Under the pieces are notes generated by a model that did no database searches, was not told where the DNA came from, and was given only the letters and a program-made list of their open reading frames with translations. Source: Fusobacterium_C sp036516095 (GTDB lineage Bacteria > Fusobacteriota > Fusobacteriia > Fusobacteriales > Fusobacteriaceae). From it: DNA of 27,360 bases. Both the position numbers and the translations under genes were made by a program. The stretch lies in contig NZ_DATBUM010000040.1 in NCBI RefSeq assembly GCF_036516095.1, positions 1 to 27,360 of the forward strand, written 5' to 3'. Of this stretch, positions 17,213 through 24,816 are shown piece after piece. The first letter of the stretch is position 1. Each line of letters starts with the position of its first letter.

Positions 17213-17240
17213 TTTACTTTCTTTGTATTTATGATAAAAT
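17213..17240 (+). promoter_or_regulatory. Candidate mntP promoter in the comM-mntP divergent gap
   Basis: TTTACT (17213-17218), a 16-base spacer and TAAAAT (17235-17240), with TG one base before the -10, lie 43 bases ahead of the mntP start. The match is partial. The whole divergent gap is only 83 bases, so both genes must have compact control regions. Confidence 0.3.
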
Positions 17241-17283
17241 ATATTTTTACGGTATGTGTGTGAAATAATAAGGGAGGAAAACA

Positions 17284-17841
17284 TTGAATTTCATTGCAGT
17301 ATTTTTGATTGGAATCAGTTTATCCATGGATGCTTTTGCCGTTTCGATCTGTCAAGGATTGATTCCGTCAAAACATAATAAAAAAGACATGGAAAAAATA
17401 GCTTTTACTTTTGGCTTCTTTCAGTTCAGCATGACATTTTTAGGAGGAATTGCAGGAAAAATAGTGCTTCCTTTTGTCAAAGGCTATGAATATATCATTC
17501 CTTGCATTATTTTCTGTGGAATTGCTGTTTTCATGCTAAAAGAGGGTTGGGAACATCGAAAGAATTCCTGTGAGCTTGTTTCTCATATGGACAATTTTAG
17601 AACATTATTCTTATTGGGAATTGCGACAAGCATGGATGCCTTATTTATTGGAATCAGTTTCGCCTTAGAAATAAATTATCCCCTATTTCAGGCTTCTATT
17701 CTCATCGGTTGTATCACCTTTGTGATTTCCGCTATAGGATATTATTTCGGAAAATCCTTTTCCCATATATCAAAAAATAAAGCGTATTATCTAGGAGCCG
17801 TTCTTCTTTTTAGTTTAGGAATTCATTCTTTGATAAGATAA
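17284..17841 (+). CDS. mntP: Manganese efflux pump MntP
   Basis: This inner-membrane exporter protects the cell from excess manganese. The 185-residue protein has six hydrophobic segments arranged as two repeated halves. Each half carries the family aspartate, in SMDAFAVS (Asp16) and TSMDALFIG (Asp118). The start is a TTG at 17284 with GGGAGG upstream, the same start position expected for the family (MNFIAVFLIG). It is divergent from comM and ends at a strong terminator shared with nusB. Many mntP genes are controlled by a manganese riboswitch, but the leader here is too short to hold one. Confidence 0.93.
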   Translation: MNFIAVFLIGISLSMDAFAVSICQGLIPSKHNKKDMEKIAFTFGFFQFSMTFLGGIAGKIVLPFVKGYEYIIPCIIFCGIAVFMLKEGWEHRKNSCELVSHMDNFRTLFLLGIATSMDALFIGISFALEINYPLFQASILIGCITFVISAIGYYFGKSFSHISKNKAYYLGAVLLFSLGIHSLIR

Positions 17842-17893
17842 GTTTGTTTTGATAGGTTTTTAAATAGAATTTAAATAGAAAAGAAAAAAATGT

Positions 17894-17926
17894 TCTTCCC
17901 GCAAGTCTTTTGCGGGAAGATTTTTT
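17894..17926. terminator. Rho-independent terminator shared by mntP and nusB
   Basis: An 11-base GC-rich stem pairs 17894-17904 with 17910-17920 around a 5-base loop. Six T residues follow on the plus strand. On the minus strand the stem is followed by ACATTTTTTT, so it can also stop nusB transcription; the nusB stop codon lies inside the plus-strand T-run. Confidence 0.92.
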
Positions 17927-18329
17927 ATTGCTTCATTTTAATTACTTTTGCCAAAACTCCGTTAATAAACTCATGTGTTTTCACATCTCCATATATTTTA
18001 GCAATTTCTACCGCTTCGTTTACAATAATCTCCACAGGAAGATCTTCAAAATAAATTTCATAAGTAGCTAACTTCAAAAGACTTTTTTCTACATATCCAA
18101 TTCTTGGAAAATCCCAATCTGTCATAGCAGCCTGAATATTTTTTTCCAACTCTTCTCTATGCTCTGTCAATCCTTTTCGGTATCTTTCTAAGAACAGCTT
18201 TGTCACTTCATCCTTTTCAATTTCTTCTCGTAAAGAAGAATATTCAAAAGCCTCCTCCATAGAATTTCCCTGAATTTCTGTTTGAAATATCCATTTAAAA
18301 AGTTCTTCTCTTGCTTCTCGTCGTGTCAT
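17925..18329 (-). CDS. nusB: Transcription antitermination factor NusB
   Basis: NusB binds boxA RNA with NusE (S10) to support antitermination of rRNA operons. The 134-residue all-helical protein has the family start TRREAREELFKWIFQ and the C-terminal LPVEIIVNEAVEIAKIYG, then FINGVLAKV, which are diagnostic. I start it at the ATG at 18329, with GAGAG close upstream. A TTG at 18341 overlapping the preceding stop would add four residues and has a badly spaced ribosome site. It is the last gene of the accB-accC-asp23 run, as in Bacillus subtilis. Confidence 0.94.
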   Translation of the reverse strand: MTRREAREELFKWIFQTEIQGNSMEEAFEYSSLREEIEKDEVTKLFLERYRKGLTEHREELEKNIQAAMTDWDFPRIGYVEKSLLKLATYEIYFEDLPVEIIVNEAVEIAKIYGDVKTHEFINGVLAKVIKMKQ

Positions 18330-18337
18330 TTTTTCTC

Positions 18338-18562
18338 TCAATCCTCTTTTAATTTTTCCAATATTTTTCTTTTTATTTTCTTTTGAATCTTAAAATCTCC
18401 CAATTTATATCCTAAAATGGAACAAAGGCATACAAATAACATAGGAAAAAATCCAAATTGTAACCACAATACCCCAATAAAAAATCCAAAAAATCCCCCA
18501 ATATATTTCCGATAATTGTGGCTCATATGTAAGATAAATCTTGCAATGTATTCTTCTAGCAT
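18338..18562 (-). CDS. DUF2273 small membrane protein
   Basis: This 74-residue protein has two closely spaced hydrophobic segments (about residues 19-34 and 36-51) around a GGFFGFFIGVLW core. A lysine-rich C-terminal tail follows. This is the DUF2273 pattern, a family commonly encoded beside AmaP and Asp23. Its biochemical role is not established. The start at 18562 is one base after the amaP stop, with AGAGGTGA upstream, so it is co-translated with amaP. Confidence 0.82.
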   Translation of the reverse strand: MLEEYIARFILHMSHNYRKYIGGFFGFFIGVLWLQFGFFPMLFVCLCSILGYKLGDFKIQKKIKRKILEKLKED

Positions 18563-18563
18563 C

Positions 18564-19100
18564 TTACTTCACCTCTTCTTCAGAAACTTCCGTTTTGGCT
18601 TCATCCTGTACTGACATATTATTCAAATGTACTTTGATTTTTTTGATTTGAATTCCCAGTTTATCCTGCACTTCTTCCATAATTTTATTTTGAATTTCTT
18701 GAATACTGTCCGCCACATTTTTATGCAAAGTCACATCCATTTTTGCATCAATAAAAATACCGTTTCTCTTATTATGACTTCTTACCTTTGTACTTTGTAC
18801 CGGAAAATTTTTTTGCAATACTTCCACCACATACTTGTTGATTGTGGATGCTGCAATAACCAATGTCCCGTTTGGAGTTTCTACTTGATAATCTTTATTT
18901 CTTTCAAATTTTGTCATCAATTTATATACCGCCAAAAGAATATACAAGACAGACAAAGCTAAAATAGCAGTTTCCAATAAGAAAGAAGAAATAGTGATAT
19001 ACTTAGTAATCAAACTTGGAAGTACCAGGTAAACAATATTGAAAATTCCAATGCAAAAAATTCCCAGCCACGCTAGAAAGAATAAAATTTTTTTACCCAT
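18564..19100 (-). CDS. amaP: AmaP, membrane anchor of the Asp23 alkaline shock protein
   Basis: This 178-residue protein has two N-terminal membrane segments (about residues 4-27 and 38-60). A cytoplasmic domain follows that itself resembles Asp23 (GTLVIAASTINKYVVEVLQ, then VTLHKNVADSIQEIQNKI). In Staphylococcus aureus AmaP anchors Asp23 to the membrane. Here asp23 is the gene just upstream, with a hairpin terminator between the two. ATG at 19100 has AGGAGG upstream. The C-terminal 15 residues are acidic. Partnership with the neighbouring Asp23 protein is inferred from the family and position. Confidence 0.88.
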   Translation of the reverse strand: MGKKILFFLAWLGIFCIGIFNIVYLVLPSLITKYITISSFLLETAILALSVLYILLAVYKLMTKFERNKDYQVETPNGTLVIAASTINKYVVEVLQKNFPVQSTKVRSHNKRNGIFIDAKMDVTLHKNVADSIQEIQNKIMEEVQDKLGIQIKKIKVHLNNMSVQDEAKTEVSEEEVK

Positions 19101-19115
19101 AATATCCTCCTGTAT

Positions 19116-19140
19116 AAAAAGAGGCGTTATAAAACGCCTC
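19116..19140 (-). terminator. Intercistronic terminator between asp23 and amaP
   Basis: On the minus strand an 8-base perfect GC-rich stem (19140-19133 with 19128-19121) with a 4-base loop is followed by five T residues (19120-19116). The amaP ribosome site follows directly. It probably lets only part of the transcripts continue, keeping Asp23 above AmaP. Confidence 0.8.
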
Positions 19141-19148
19141 CTATTTTA

Positions 19149-19511
19149 TTATAAGTCTTCTTCTAAGATCGGTTCTTCTCTGTCCATAACATTTTGTACA
19201 TAAACATTGACCTCTACTACTTTCAAACCACTTAAATCGGAAACCGTTTTCAATACAGCTTCTTGAACTGCCTGTGCCACAATTGGAATCTTATATCCGT
19301 ATTCTACAACAACATATACCTCAATACTGCATTCTTTTTCTCCAACTTCCACTTTCACTCCGTTGGTAAGTCGTTTTTTTCCAAGCATTTTGCTAACTTC
19401 ATCCACAACTCCGCCGGCAAGTTTGTAAATACCCTCTACTTCAGAAGCGGCTTTCGCTGCGATTGTCTTAATAACCTCGTCCGCTATTCTAATATTTCCT
19501 AATTCGCTCAT
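19149..19511 (-). CDS. Asp23/Gls24 family protein (YqhY-like)
   Basis: This 120-residue soluble protein has the full Asp23 family pattern: NIRIADEVIKTIAAKAASEV, then VKVEVGEKECSIEVYVVVEYG, then VNVYVQNV. In Bacillus subtilis the protein in the same place, YqhY between accC and nusB, affects acetyl-CoA carboxylase balance. In S. aureus Asp23 is an abundant membrane-attached protein. I choose the ATG at 19511, with GGAGGTG upstream, over the start at 19526. A TATAAT-like element just upstream suggests its own promoter, and the terminator after it allows separate high expression. Its molecular activity is unknown. Confidence 0.9.
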   Translation of the reverse strand: MSELGNIRIADEVIKTIAAKAASEVEGIYKLAGGVVDEVSKMLGKKRLTNGVKVEVGEKECSIEVYVVVEYGYKIPIVAQAVQEAVLKTVSDLSGLKVVEVNVYVQNVMDREEPILEEDL

Positions 19512-19542
19512 GCAAAACACCTCCACATTTGTTATTGTTACT

Positions 19543-19548
19543 ATTATA
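19543..19548 (-). promoter_or_regulatory. Candidate -10 element for asp23
   Basis: Read on the minus strand, a perfect TATAAT lies 31 bases before the asp23 ATG, in the 68-base gap after accC. The -35 region is poor (TGGTTT at 17 bases), so this is tentative. Confidence 0.4.
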
Positions 19549-19579
19549 ACTTATTTTCTTAGAAAAAACCATTCCTTTT

Positions 19580-20923
19580 TTATTTTCCTGAAAAATTTTC
19601 TTCAATGAAAGCTGTTGTCACATTTCCTTTTTGATAATTTTCATGCTCCAAGACCTGCAAATAAAAAGGAATTGTCGTTTCCACTCCCTCTATGATGTAT
19701 TCGGACAAAGCTCGTTTCATTTTTGCAATCGCTTCCTGTCGATCGACCCCAAAAGCAATGATTTTTCCTATCATAGAATCGTAATAAGGACTGATTTCAT
19801 ATCCCGCATAACTATGAGAATCCACTCGAATTCCATTTCCTCCGGGAACGATATATTGTTGAATAACTCCGGGACTTGGTAAAAAATCTTTTGGATTTTC
19901 CGCATTGATACGACATTCAATAGCATGTCCAAAGACAGCAACGTCTTGCTGTTTAATATTTAATTTTTCTCCGGCCGCCAAACGAATTTGTAGTTGAATA
20001 ATATCAATTCCCGTCACCAGCTCCGTTACTGTATGCTCCACCTGCACCCGAGTATTCATTTCCATAAAATAGTATTGATTATTTTTATCCACCAAAAATT
20101 CCAAAGTTCCGGCAGAATTATATTGAATGGCTTTTGCCAAACGAACCGCTGCCTCTCCCATTTCATTCTGTATCCTGAAAGGTACAGAAAAAGCGGGAGC
20201 TTCCTCCATCATTTTTTGATGTCGCCTTTGAATGGAACAATCTCTTGTACTCAAGTGAATCACATTTCCATAATTATCTCCTAAAATTTGTACTTCCACA
20301 TGTCTAGGTTCTTCAATATATTTTTCAATATAGACATCTCCATTTCCGAAAGCAGCCAGAGCTTCCTGTTGAGCCGCCACCATATTTTCTCGAAGTTCTT
20401 CTTCCGAAAAGGCAATTCTCATTCCCTTTCCTCCCCCACCTGCAGTCGCTTTAATCATAACAGGATAGTGAATTTCTTCTTCCACTTTTTTCACTGCTTC
20501 TTCCACATCCTGTAAAATTCCCGTCCCTCTGGATACAGGTACTTCATTTGCAATGGCGGTTGCCCTTGCTGTTGCTTTATCTCCCATACTTTGAATACAA
20601 TCAATTCTGGGACCGATAAAGGTAATATCATGATTCATACAAATCTCTGCAAATTTTGCATTTTCGGATAAAAATCCATATCCCGGATGAATAGCATCCA
20701 CTCCTGTCGCTTCTGCCGCTGCCATAATATTTGGAATTTTTAAGTAAGAATCCGTACTAGCATTTCCTCCAATGCATACCGCCTCATCTGCCAATCGAAC
20801 ATGCAAACTATCCCGGTCTGCTTCTGAATACACCGCTACCGTTTTTATTCCCAATTCTTTGGCGGCTCGAATGATTCTAACAGCGATTTCACCACGATTT
20901 GCCACTAATATTTTTTGAAACAT
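19580..20923 (-). CDS. accC: Biotin carboxylase subunit of acetyl-CoA carboxylase
   Basis: This cytoplasmic enzyme carboxylates biotin on its carrier protein using ATP and bicarbonate, the first half of the committed step of fatty acid synthesis. The 447-residue length matches AccC (449 in E. coli). The N-terminal ILVANRGEIAVRI, the HPGYGFLSEN block, the ATP-grasp glycine loop AGGGGKGM, HQKMMEEAP and EMNTRVQVEHTVTE are all intact, so the active site looks complete. ATG at 20923 has AGGAGG upstream. It follows the accB-like gene by 23 bases. The odd point is its neighbour, which lacks the lysine that AccC needs as carrier. Confidence 0.97.
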   Translation of the reverse strand: MFQKILVANRGEIAVRIIRAAKELGIKTVAVYSEADRDSLHVRLADEAVCIGGNASTDSYLKIPNIMAAAEATGVDAIHPGYGFLSENAKFAEICMNHDITFIGPRIDCIQSMGDKATARATAIANEVPVSRGTGILQDVEEAVKKVEEEIHYPVMIKATAGGGGKGMRIAFSEEELRENMVAAQQEALAAFGNGDVYIEKYIEEPRHVEVQILGDNYGNVIHLSTRDCSIQRRHQKMMEEAPAFSVPFRIQNEMGEAAVRLAKAIQYNSAGTLEFLVDKNNQYYFMEMNTRVQVEHTVTELVTGIDIIQLQIRLAAGEKLNIKQQDVAVFGHAIECRINAENPKDFLPSPGVIQQYIVPGGNGIRVDSHSYAGYEISPYYDSMIGKIIAFGVDRQEAIAKMKRALSEYIIEGVETTIPFYLQVLEHENYQKGNVTTAFIEENFSGK

Positions 20924-20946
20924 TTTTTCCTCCTGCTTCTGTCCTT

Positions 20947-21354
20947 CTATTCTTGTATTTTTATTAATTTTTTTCCGTAATCAATGACATCTCCGTTTTT
21001 CACTAAAATCTCTTCTATTACTCCGGAAAATTTGGAAATCAAAGGAGTGGAAATTCCGATACTTGTCACATAGCCTATGGTATCTCCAACTTTCAACTCT
21101 TCTCCCACTTCAATATATGCTTTTCCGTTTTCTCGTAAGAAAAAGTACTTTCCTATCCCCTCGGAAATCACATATTTACTTGTATCTTCTTTCTCCCTTT
21201 CTTTCTGCTTATTTCGTTCTTTCTTTATCTCTTTGGTAGTGGAAGCAGCCGTCAAAATAATTTTTCCCTGCTCCCCCTCATAGAATAATTCTTCCAATTG
21301 ATATTGATTCAATATTTTCATCATCTCTTCAATGTTGTGATGATCTAATTTCAT
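20947..21354 (-). CDS. AccB-like biotin carrier domain protein lacking the biotinyl lysine
   Basis: This 135-residue protein has the layout of the acetyl-CoA carboxylase biotin carrier: an AccB-type N-terminus (DHHNIEEMMKILNQYQLEEL), a charged linker (about residues 40-58) and a C-terminal biotinyl/lipoyl-like domain (about 60-134) ending SGVIEEILVKNGDVIDYGKKL. In AccB the biotin is attached to Lys in the EAMK motif, 12 residues before the conserved Gly of SGxxxEI. Here an ungapped alignment by eye gives TSIG, placing Gly100 at that site; the nearest lysines are not in the hairpin. I re-read the DNA and see no frameshift. The gene sits just before accC. It could be a non-biotinylated structural or regulatory subunit, similar in concept to plant BADC proteins, with a true AccB elsewhere. 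The family placement is firm; the role is inferred. Confidence 0.8.
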   Translation of the reverse strand: MKLDHHNIEEMMKILNQYQLEELFYEGEQGKIILTAASTTKEIKKERNKQKEREKEDTSKYVISEGIGKYFFLRENGKAYIEVGEELKVGDTIGYVTSIGISTPLISKFSGVIEEILVKNGDVIDYGKKLIKIQE

Positions 21355-21376
21355 GTTGCATCCTCCTCATCTATAA

Positions 21377-24300
21377 TTATGATTCTTTCCACCTTATTTT
21401 TACTCTATTTTTTCCAATAATTTCTCTCATCTCTTCCAAAAAAGAAAGGTTCAAATGAATCGTAAAAGAACTTTTTCGTAATTTTTTTCCTTCTTTTCCC
21501 TGCAGAGCAAAATACAATTCGTGATTTCCTCCCCGATATTGCAGAAGACTTTCTTTCAATTGACGATAATGCTCCATATCTTCTTCCAAAATGTGAAGAT
21601 ATACCTTTAGACTGTTCTGCGCTAAAAAATGTTCAAAAGAAAATAATTTTTGTACAATAATTTTTTTACTTTCTTCTCCTCGAAAATAATCCGTTTGCAC
21701 TTTTCCTCTTAGGAATACAATGTCTCTATCCAATAAAAGAAAACCGCTTTCTTGATACACTTTTGGAAAAATAACCATAGGAATTTGTCCCTGATAATTT
21801 TCTAAATCGGCAAATGCCATAGAATCTCCTTTTTTGGTTCTTGTTTTCTTCAAGTTTTGTACAATTCCATAGAGCCAAACTTCTTTTTCCATCTGCTCTT
21901 CTTTCAACACATTCAATTCATCAAAGTCAAAACTTTGGTACAAACTTTGATATTTGTCCAAAGGATTGGCACTGACATAAAATCCCAAAAATTCTTTTTC
22001 TCTTTCCAAAAGAATATCCATGGAATATTCTTCCAATTGAGGAAGAGAAAATTGTATTAAATGTTTCTTGGAGTCTCCGAATAAATTCATCTGTTGAATA
22101 TCATCCGCCTTGGATTTCTTCTGTACATAGTCCAAAACCTTATCCAAACTTTCTATTTTTTCACGTCGATTTCCCGGTAAAGAATCCAAGGCTCCTGCAT
22201 AAATAAATGCTTCCAAACCTTTTTTATTCAAGCCTTCTTTTCGCATTCTTTCCACGAAATCTTCATAGGACAGAAATTTCCCTCTTTTTTCCTTCTCTTC
22301 TTTAATTTTTTCGGAAATTCCGGTTCCCACATTTTTAATAGCGGATAAGGCAAATAAAATTTTATTTTCCTTGACGACAAAGCGAGAAGACGGGAATTGT
22401 ACATCCGGAGTTTGAACTTCCACACCATGTGCTTTCGCATCTGCAAAATAAAATGAAATTTTATCAATATCTGAAATTTCAGAGCTCAGTAAAGCAGCAT
22501 AAAAATATTTCGGATAATGAGTCTTAAAATATGCAGTCCAATATGCAATCAAAGCATAGGCAGCTGAATGAGATTTATTAAATCCATACCCTGCAAATTT
22601 ATCAATCAGGTCGAAAATTTCTTCCGCTTTTTCTCGATCATATCCTTTTTTTGTCGATCTTTCAATAAATTTGGAACGATTCTCATGCATGATTTCCACA
22701 TTTTTCTTTCCCATAGCACGACGTAACAAATCCGCTTCTCCCAAACTATAATCTGCCATGATATTAGCAATTTTCATAACCTGTTCCTGATACAGAATCA
22801 CTCCATAGGTTTCCTTTAACACCTCTTCCAAACTGGGATGAGGATAAGCTATTTCCTTCTCTCCATGTTTTCGTTGAATGAAATCGTCTACCATTCCAGA
22901 GCCCAAAGGTCCCGGACGATATAAGGACAAGAGTGCTACAATGTCTCCGAATGAATTCGGTTTTAAACGCTTCAAAATACTGCGAAGTCCTCTGGATTCC
23001 ATTTGAAAGACCCCAAAACTGTCTCCTTGGGAAAGCATCTCATACACCTTTCTATCCTGTAAAGAAATTTCAGACAGTACTATTTTCTTATGGATGGCAT
23101 CTTCAATATAATCCTGCGTCCTCTGAAGAATGGTAAGTGTTCTAAGCCCTAAAAAATCAATTTTTAACAGGCCCAGTTCTTCTAACTCTTTCATTTGATA
23201 TTGAGTTGACACAATTCCATTTTTCGAATCTGCATAGAGAGGAACACTCTCTGTCAAAGATTTTTTCGTAATGAGCACCCCGGCAGCATGGGTAGAAATA
23301 TGTCTCACCTTGTTTTCAATTCTCATGGCGGTATTGATCACATTTTTAAGCTCCACGTCCTGCTGATACATTGTCTTTAAGTCAGCATTTTCCTCCAAAA
23401 CTTCCCGTAAGGAAGCAAACATTGGAATACATTTGGCAGCCTTATCAATTTTGGAAAGTTCCACTTCCATAACTCTTCCCACATCTCGAATGGCCGCCCT
23501 GGCCTTTAAGGTTCCGAAGGTAGAAATTTGTGCCACTTTATCCTGTCCATATTTTTGTACTACGTAATCAATAATTTCCTGTCTTCGTTCTTGACAAATA
23601 TCAATGTCAATATCCGGCATAGAAATTCTTTCCGGATTTAAAAAACGCTCAAAAATTAAATGATATTGCAAAGGATCCAATTGTGTGATCTCTAAAGCAT
23701 AGGCAACCAAACTTCCAGCGGCGGATCCTCTTCCAGGGCCAATCGGAATCTTTCTCTTTCTGGCAAAAGCAATAAAATCCCATACGACAACAAAATATCC
23801 GGCATAACCCATTTTACTGATAATAGACAACTCATATTCCACTCTTTCCACAATTGTCTCATCCAAACCTTGCGGATATCTTTTAGCTAAGCCCTCATAG
23901 GTCAATTTTTTCAGATATTCTTCTAAAGTGGCAATTCCCTCCGGTAGTGCATAATCCGGAAATTGAAATTCGTGCATCGGAATCCATAACTGACAACGCT
24001 TGGCTATTTCTACAGAATTTTGAATCGCCTCTGCATATTGTTCTCCCAACATAGCATACATTTCTTCATAACTTTTTAAATATAAATCCTGCATTTCAAT
24101 TCTCATTCTTTTCTCATCTGAAATATGAGAACCGGTTTGGATACACAGGATAACATCCTGTAACAAATGTTCTCCCTTATTGACATAGTGCGTATCATTG
24201 GTTGCAACCAAGGGAATCTCTAATTTTTTCCCTAAAGCATATAAAGTTTCATTCACTTGCCTCTGCTCTTTCTCTTCATGTGCCTGAATTTCCAAGTAGA

Positions 24301-24802
24301 AATTTTCTTTTCCGAAAATATTCTGATATTCTCGAATACAGGCCTCTATCTTAGACTCTTCCGCTCCTTCCAAAATATAAGAAGCAATTTCTCCATTCAA
24401 ACAGGCAGAAAGAGCAAGAATTCCTTTGGAATGCTTTCGAAGAAGCTCTTTATCAATTCTAGGTTTATAGTAAAACCCCTCTAAATAGGCAAGAGAAGAT
24501 AAACGCATTAAATTTTGGTAGCCTTCATAGTTTTCCGCTAATAAAATCAAATGAAAATTTCGACCTTTTTTTTCTTCCAAAGGAAATTCGCTAAGATATA
24601 CTTCCACTCCAATGATTGGTTTTAGTCCATATTTTTGGGCCTTTTGATAAAATTCCAAAGCTCCGAACATATTTCCATGGTCCGTGATGGCAATAGCTTT
24701 CATTCGTAAAGCCTTTGCCCGTTTCATATAATCTTCGATTTTCCCCACACCATCCAGTAAACTATATTCCGTATGTAAATGTAAATGAACAAAATCTCCC
24801 AT
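21377..24802 (-). CDS. dnaE: DNA polymerase III alpha subunit
   Basis: This is the replicative polymerase catalytic subunit, 1141 residues. The N-terminal PHP domain keeps all nine expected metal ligands (H8, H10, D17, H42, E67, H84, C134, D203, H205). The polymerase aspartates are D398 and D400 in PDIDID and D550 in KIDFLG. GPGRGSAAGS binds the nucleotide. An internal clamp-binding motif QMNLF is at 906-910, followed by an OB-fold domain near YGIVQNLKKTRTKKG. I start it at the ATG at 24802, with AAGGAGA upstream; the start at 24823 would overlap the preceding gene and add seven residues. It is followed closely by the accB-like gene, 22 bases later. Confidence 0.97.
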   Translation of the reverse strand: MGDFVHLHLHTEYSLLDGVGKIEDYMKRAKALRMKAIAITDHGNMFGALEFYQKAQKYGLKPIIGVEVYLSEFPLEEKKGRNFHLILLAENYEGYQNLMRLSSLAYLEGFYYKPRIDKELLRKHSKGILALSACLNGEIASYILEGAEESKIEACIREYQNIFGKENFYLEIQAHEEKEQRQVNETLYALGKKLEIPLVATNDTHYVNKGEHLLQDVILCIQTGSHISDEKRMRIEMQDLYLKSYEEMYAMLGEQYAEAIQNSVEIAKRCQLWIPMHEFQFPDYALPEGIATLEEYLKKLTYEGLAKRYPQGLDETIVERVEYELSIISKMGYAGYFVVVWDFIAFARKRKIPIGPGRGSAAGSLVAYALEITQLDPLQYHLIFERFLNPERISMPDIDIDICQERRQEIIDYVVQKYGQDKVAQISTFGTLKARAAIRDVGRVMEVELSKIDKAAKCIPMFASLREVLEENADLKTMYQQDVELKNVINTAMRIENKVRHISTHAAGVLITKKSLTESVPLYADSKNGIVSTQYQMKELEELGLLKIDFLGLRTLTILQRTQDYIEDAIHKKIVLSEISLQDRKVYEMLSQGDSFGVFQMESRGLRSILKRLKPNSFGDIVALLSLYRPGPLGSGMVDDFIQRKHGEKEIAYPHPSLEEVLKETYGVILYQEQVMKIANIMADYSLGEADLLRRAMGKKNVEIMHENRSKFIERSTKKGYDREKAEEIFDLIDKFAGYGFNKSHSAAYALIAYWTAYFKTHYPKYFYAALLSSEISDIDKISFYFADAKAHGVEVQTPDVQFPSSRFVVKENKILFALSAIKNVGTGISEKIKEEKEKRGKFLSYEDFVERMRKEGLNKKGLEAFIYAGALDSLPGNRREKIESLDKVLDYVQKKSKADDIQQMNLFGDSKKHLIQFSLPQLEEYSMDILLEREKEFLGFYVSANPLDKYQSLYQSFDFDELNVLKEEQMEKEVWLYGIVQNLKKTRTKKGDSMAFADLENYQGQIPMVIFPKVYQESGFLLLDRDIVFLRGKVQTDYFRGEESKKIIVQKLFSFEHFLAQNSLKVYLHILEEDMEHYRQLKESLLQYRGGNHELYFALQGKEGKKLRKSSFTIHLNLSFLEEMREIIGKNRVKIRWKES

Positions 24803-24816
24803 GACAATCTCCTTAT

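Noticed and set aside
17201..17283. Manganese (yybP-ykoY) riboswitch ahead of mntP
   Set aside because: The gap is 83 bases including promoter and ribosome site, too short for the roughly 100-base aptamer plus expression platform, and no matching paired elements are visible.
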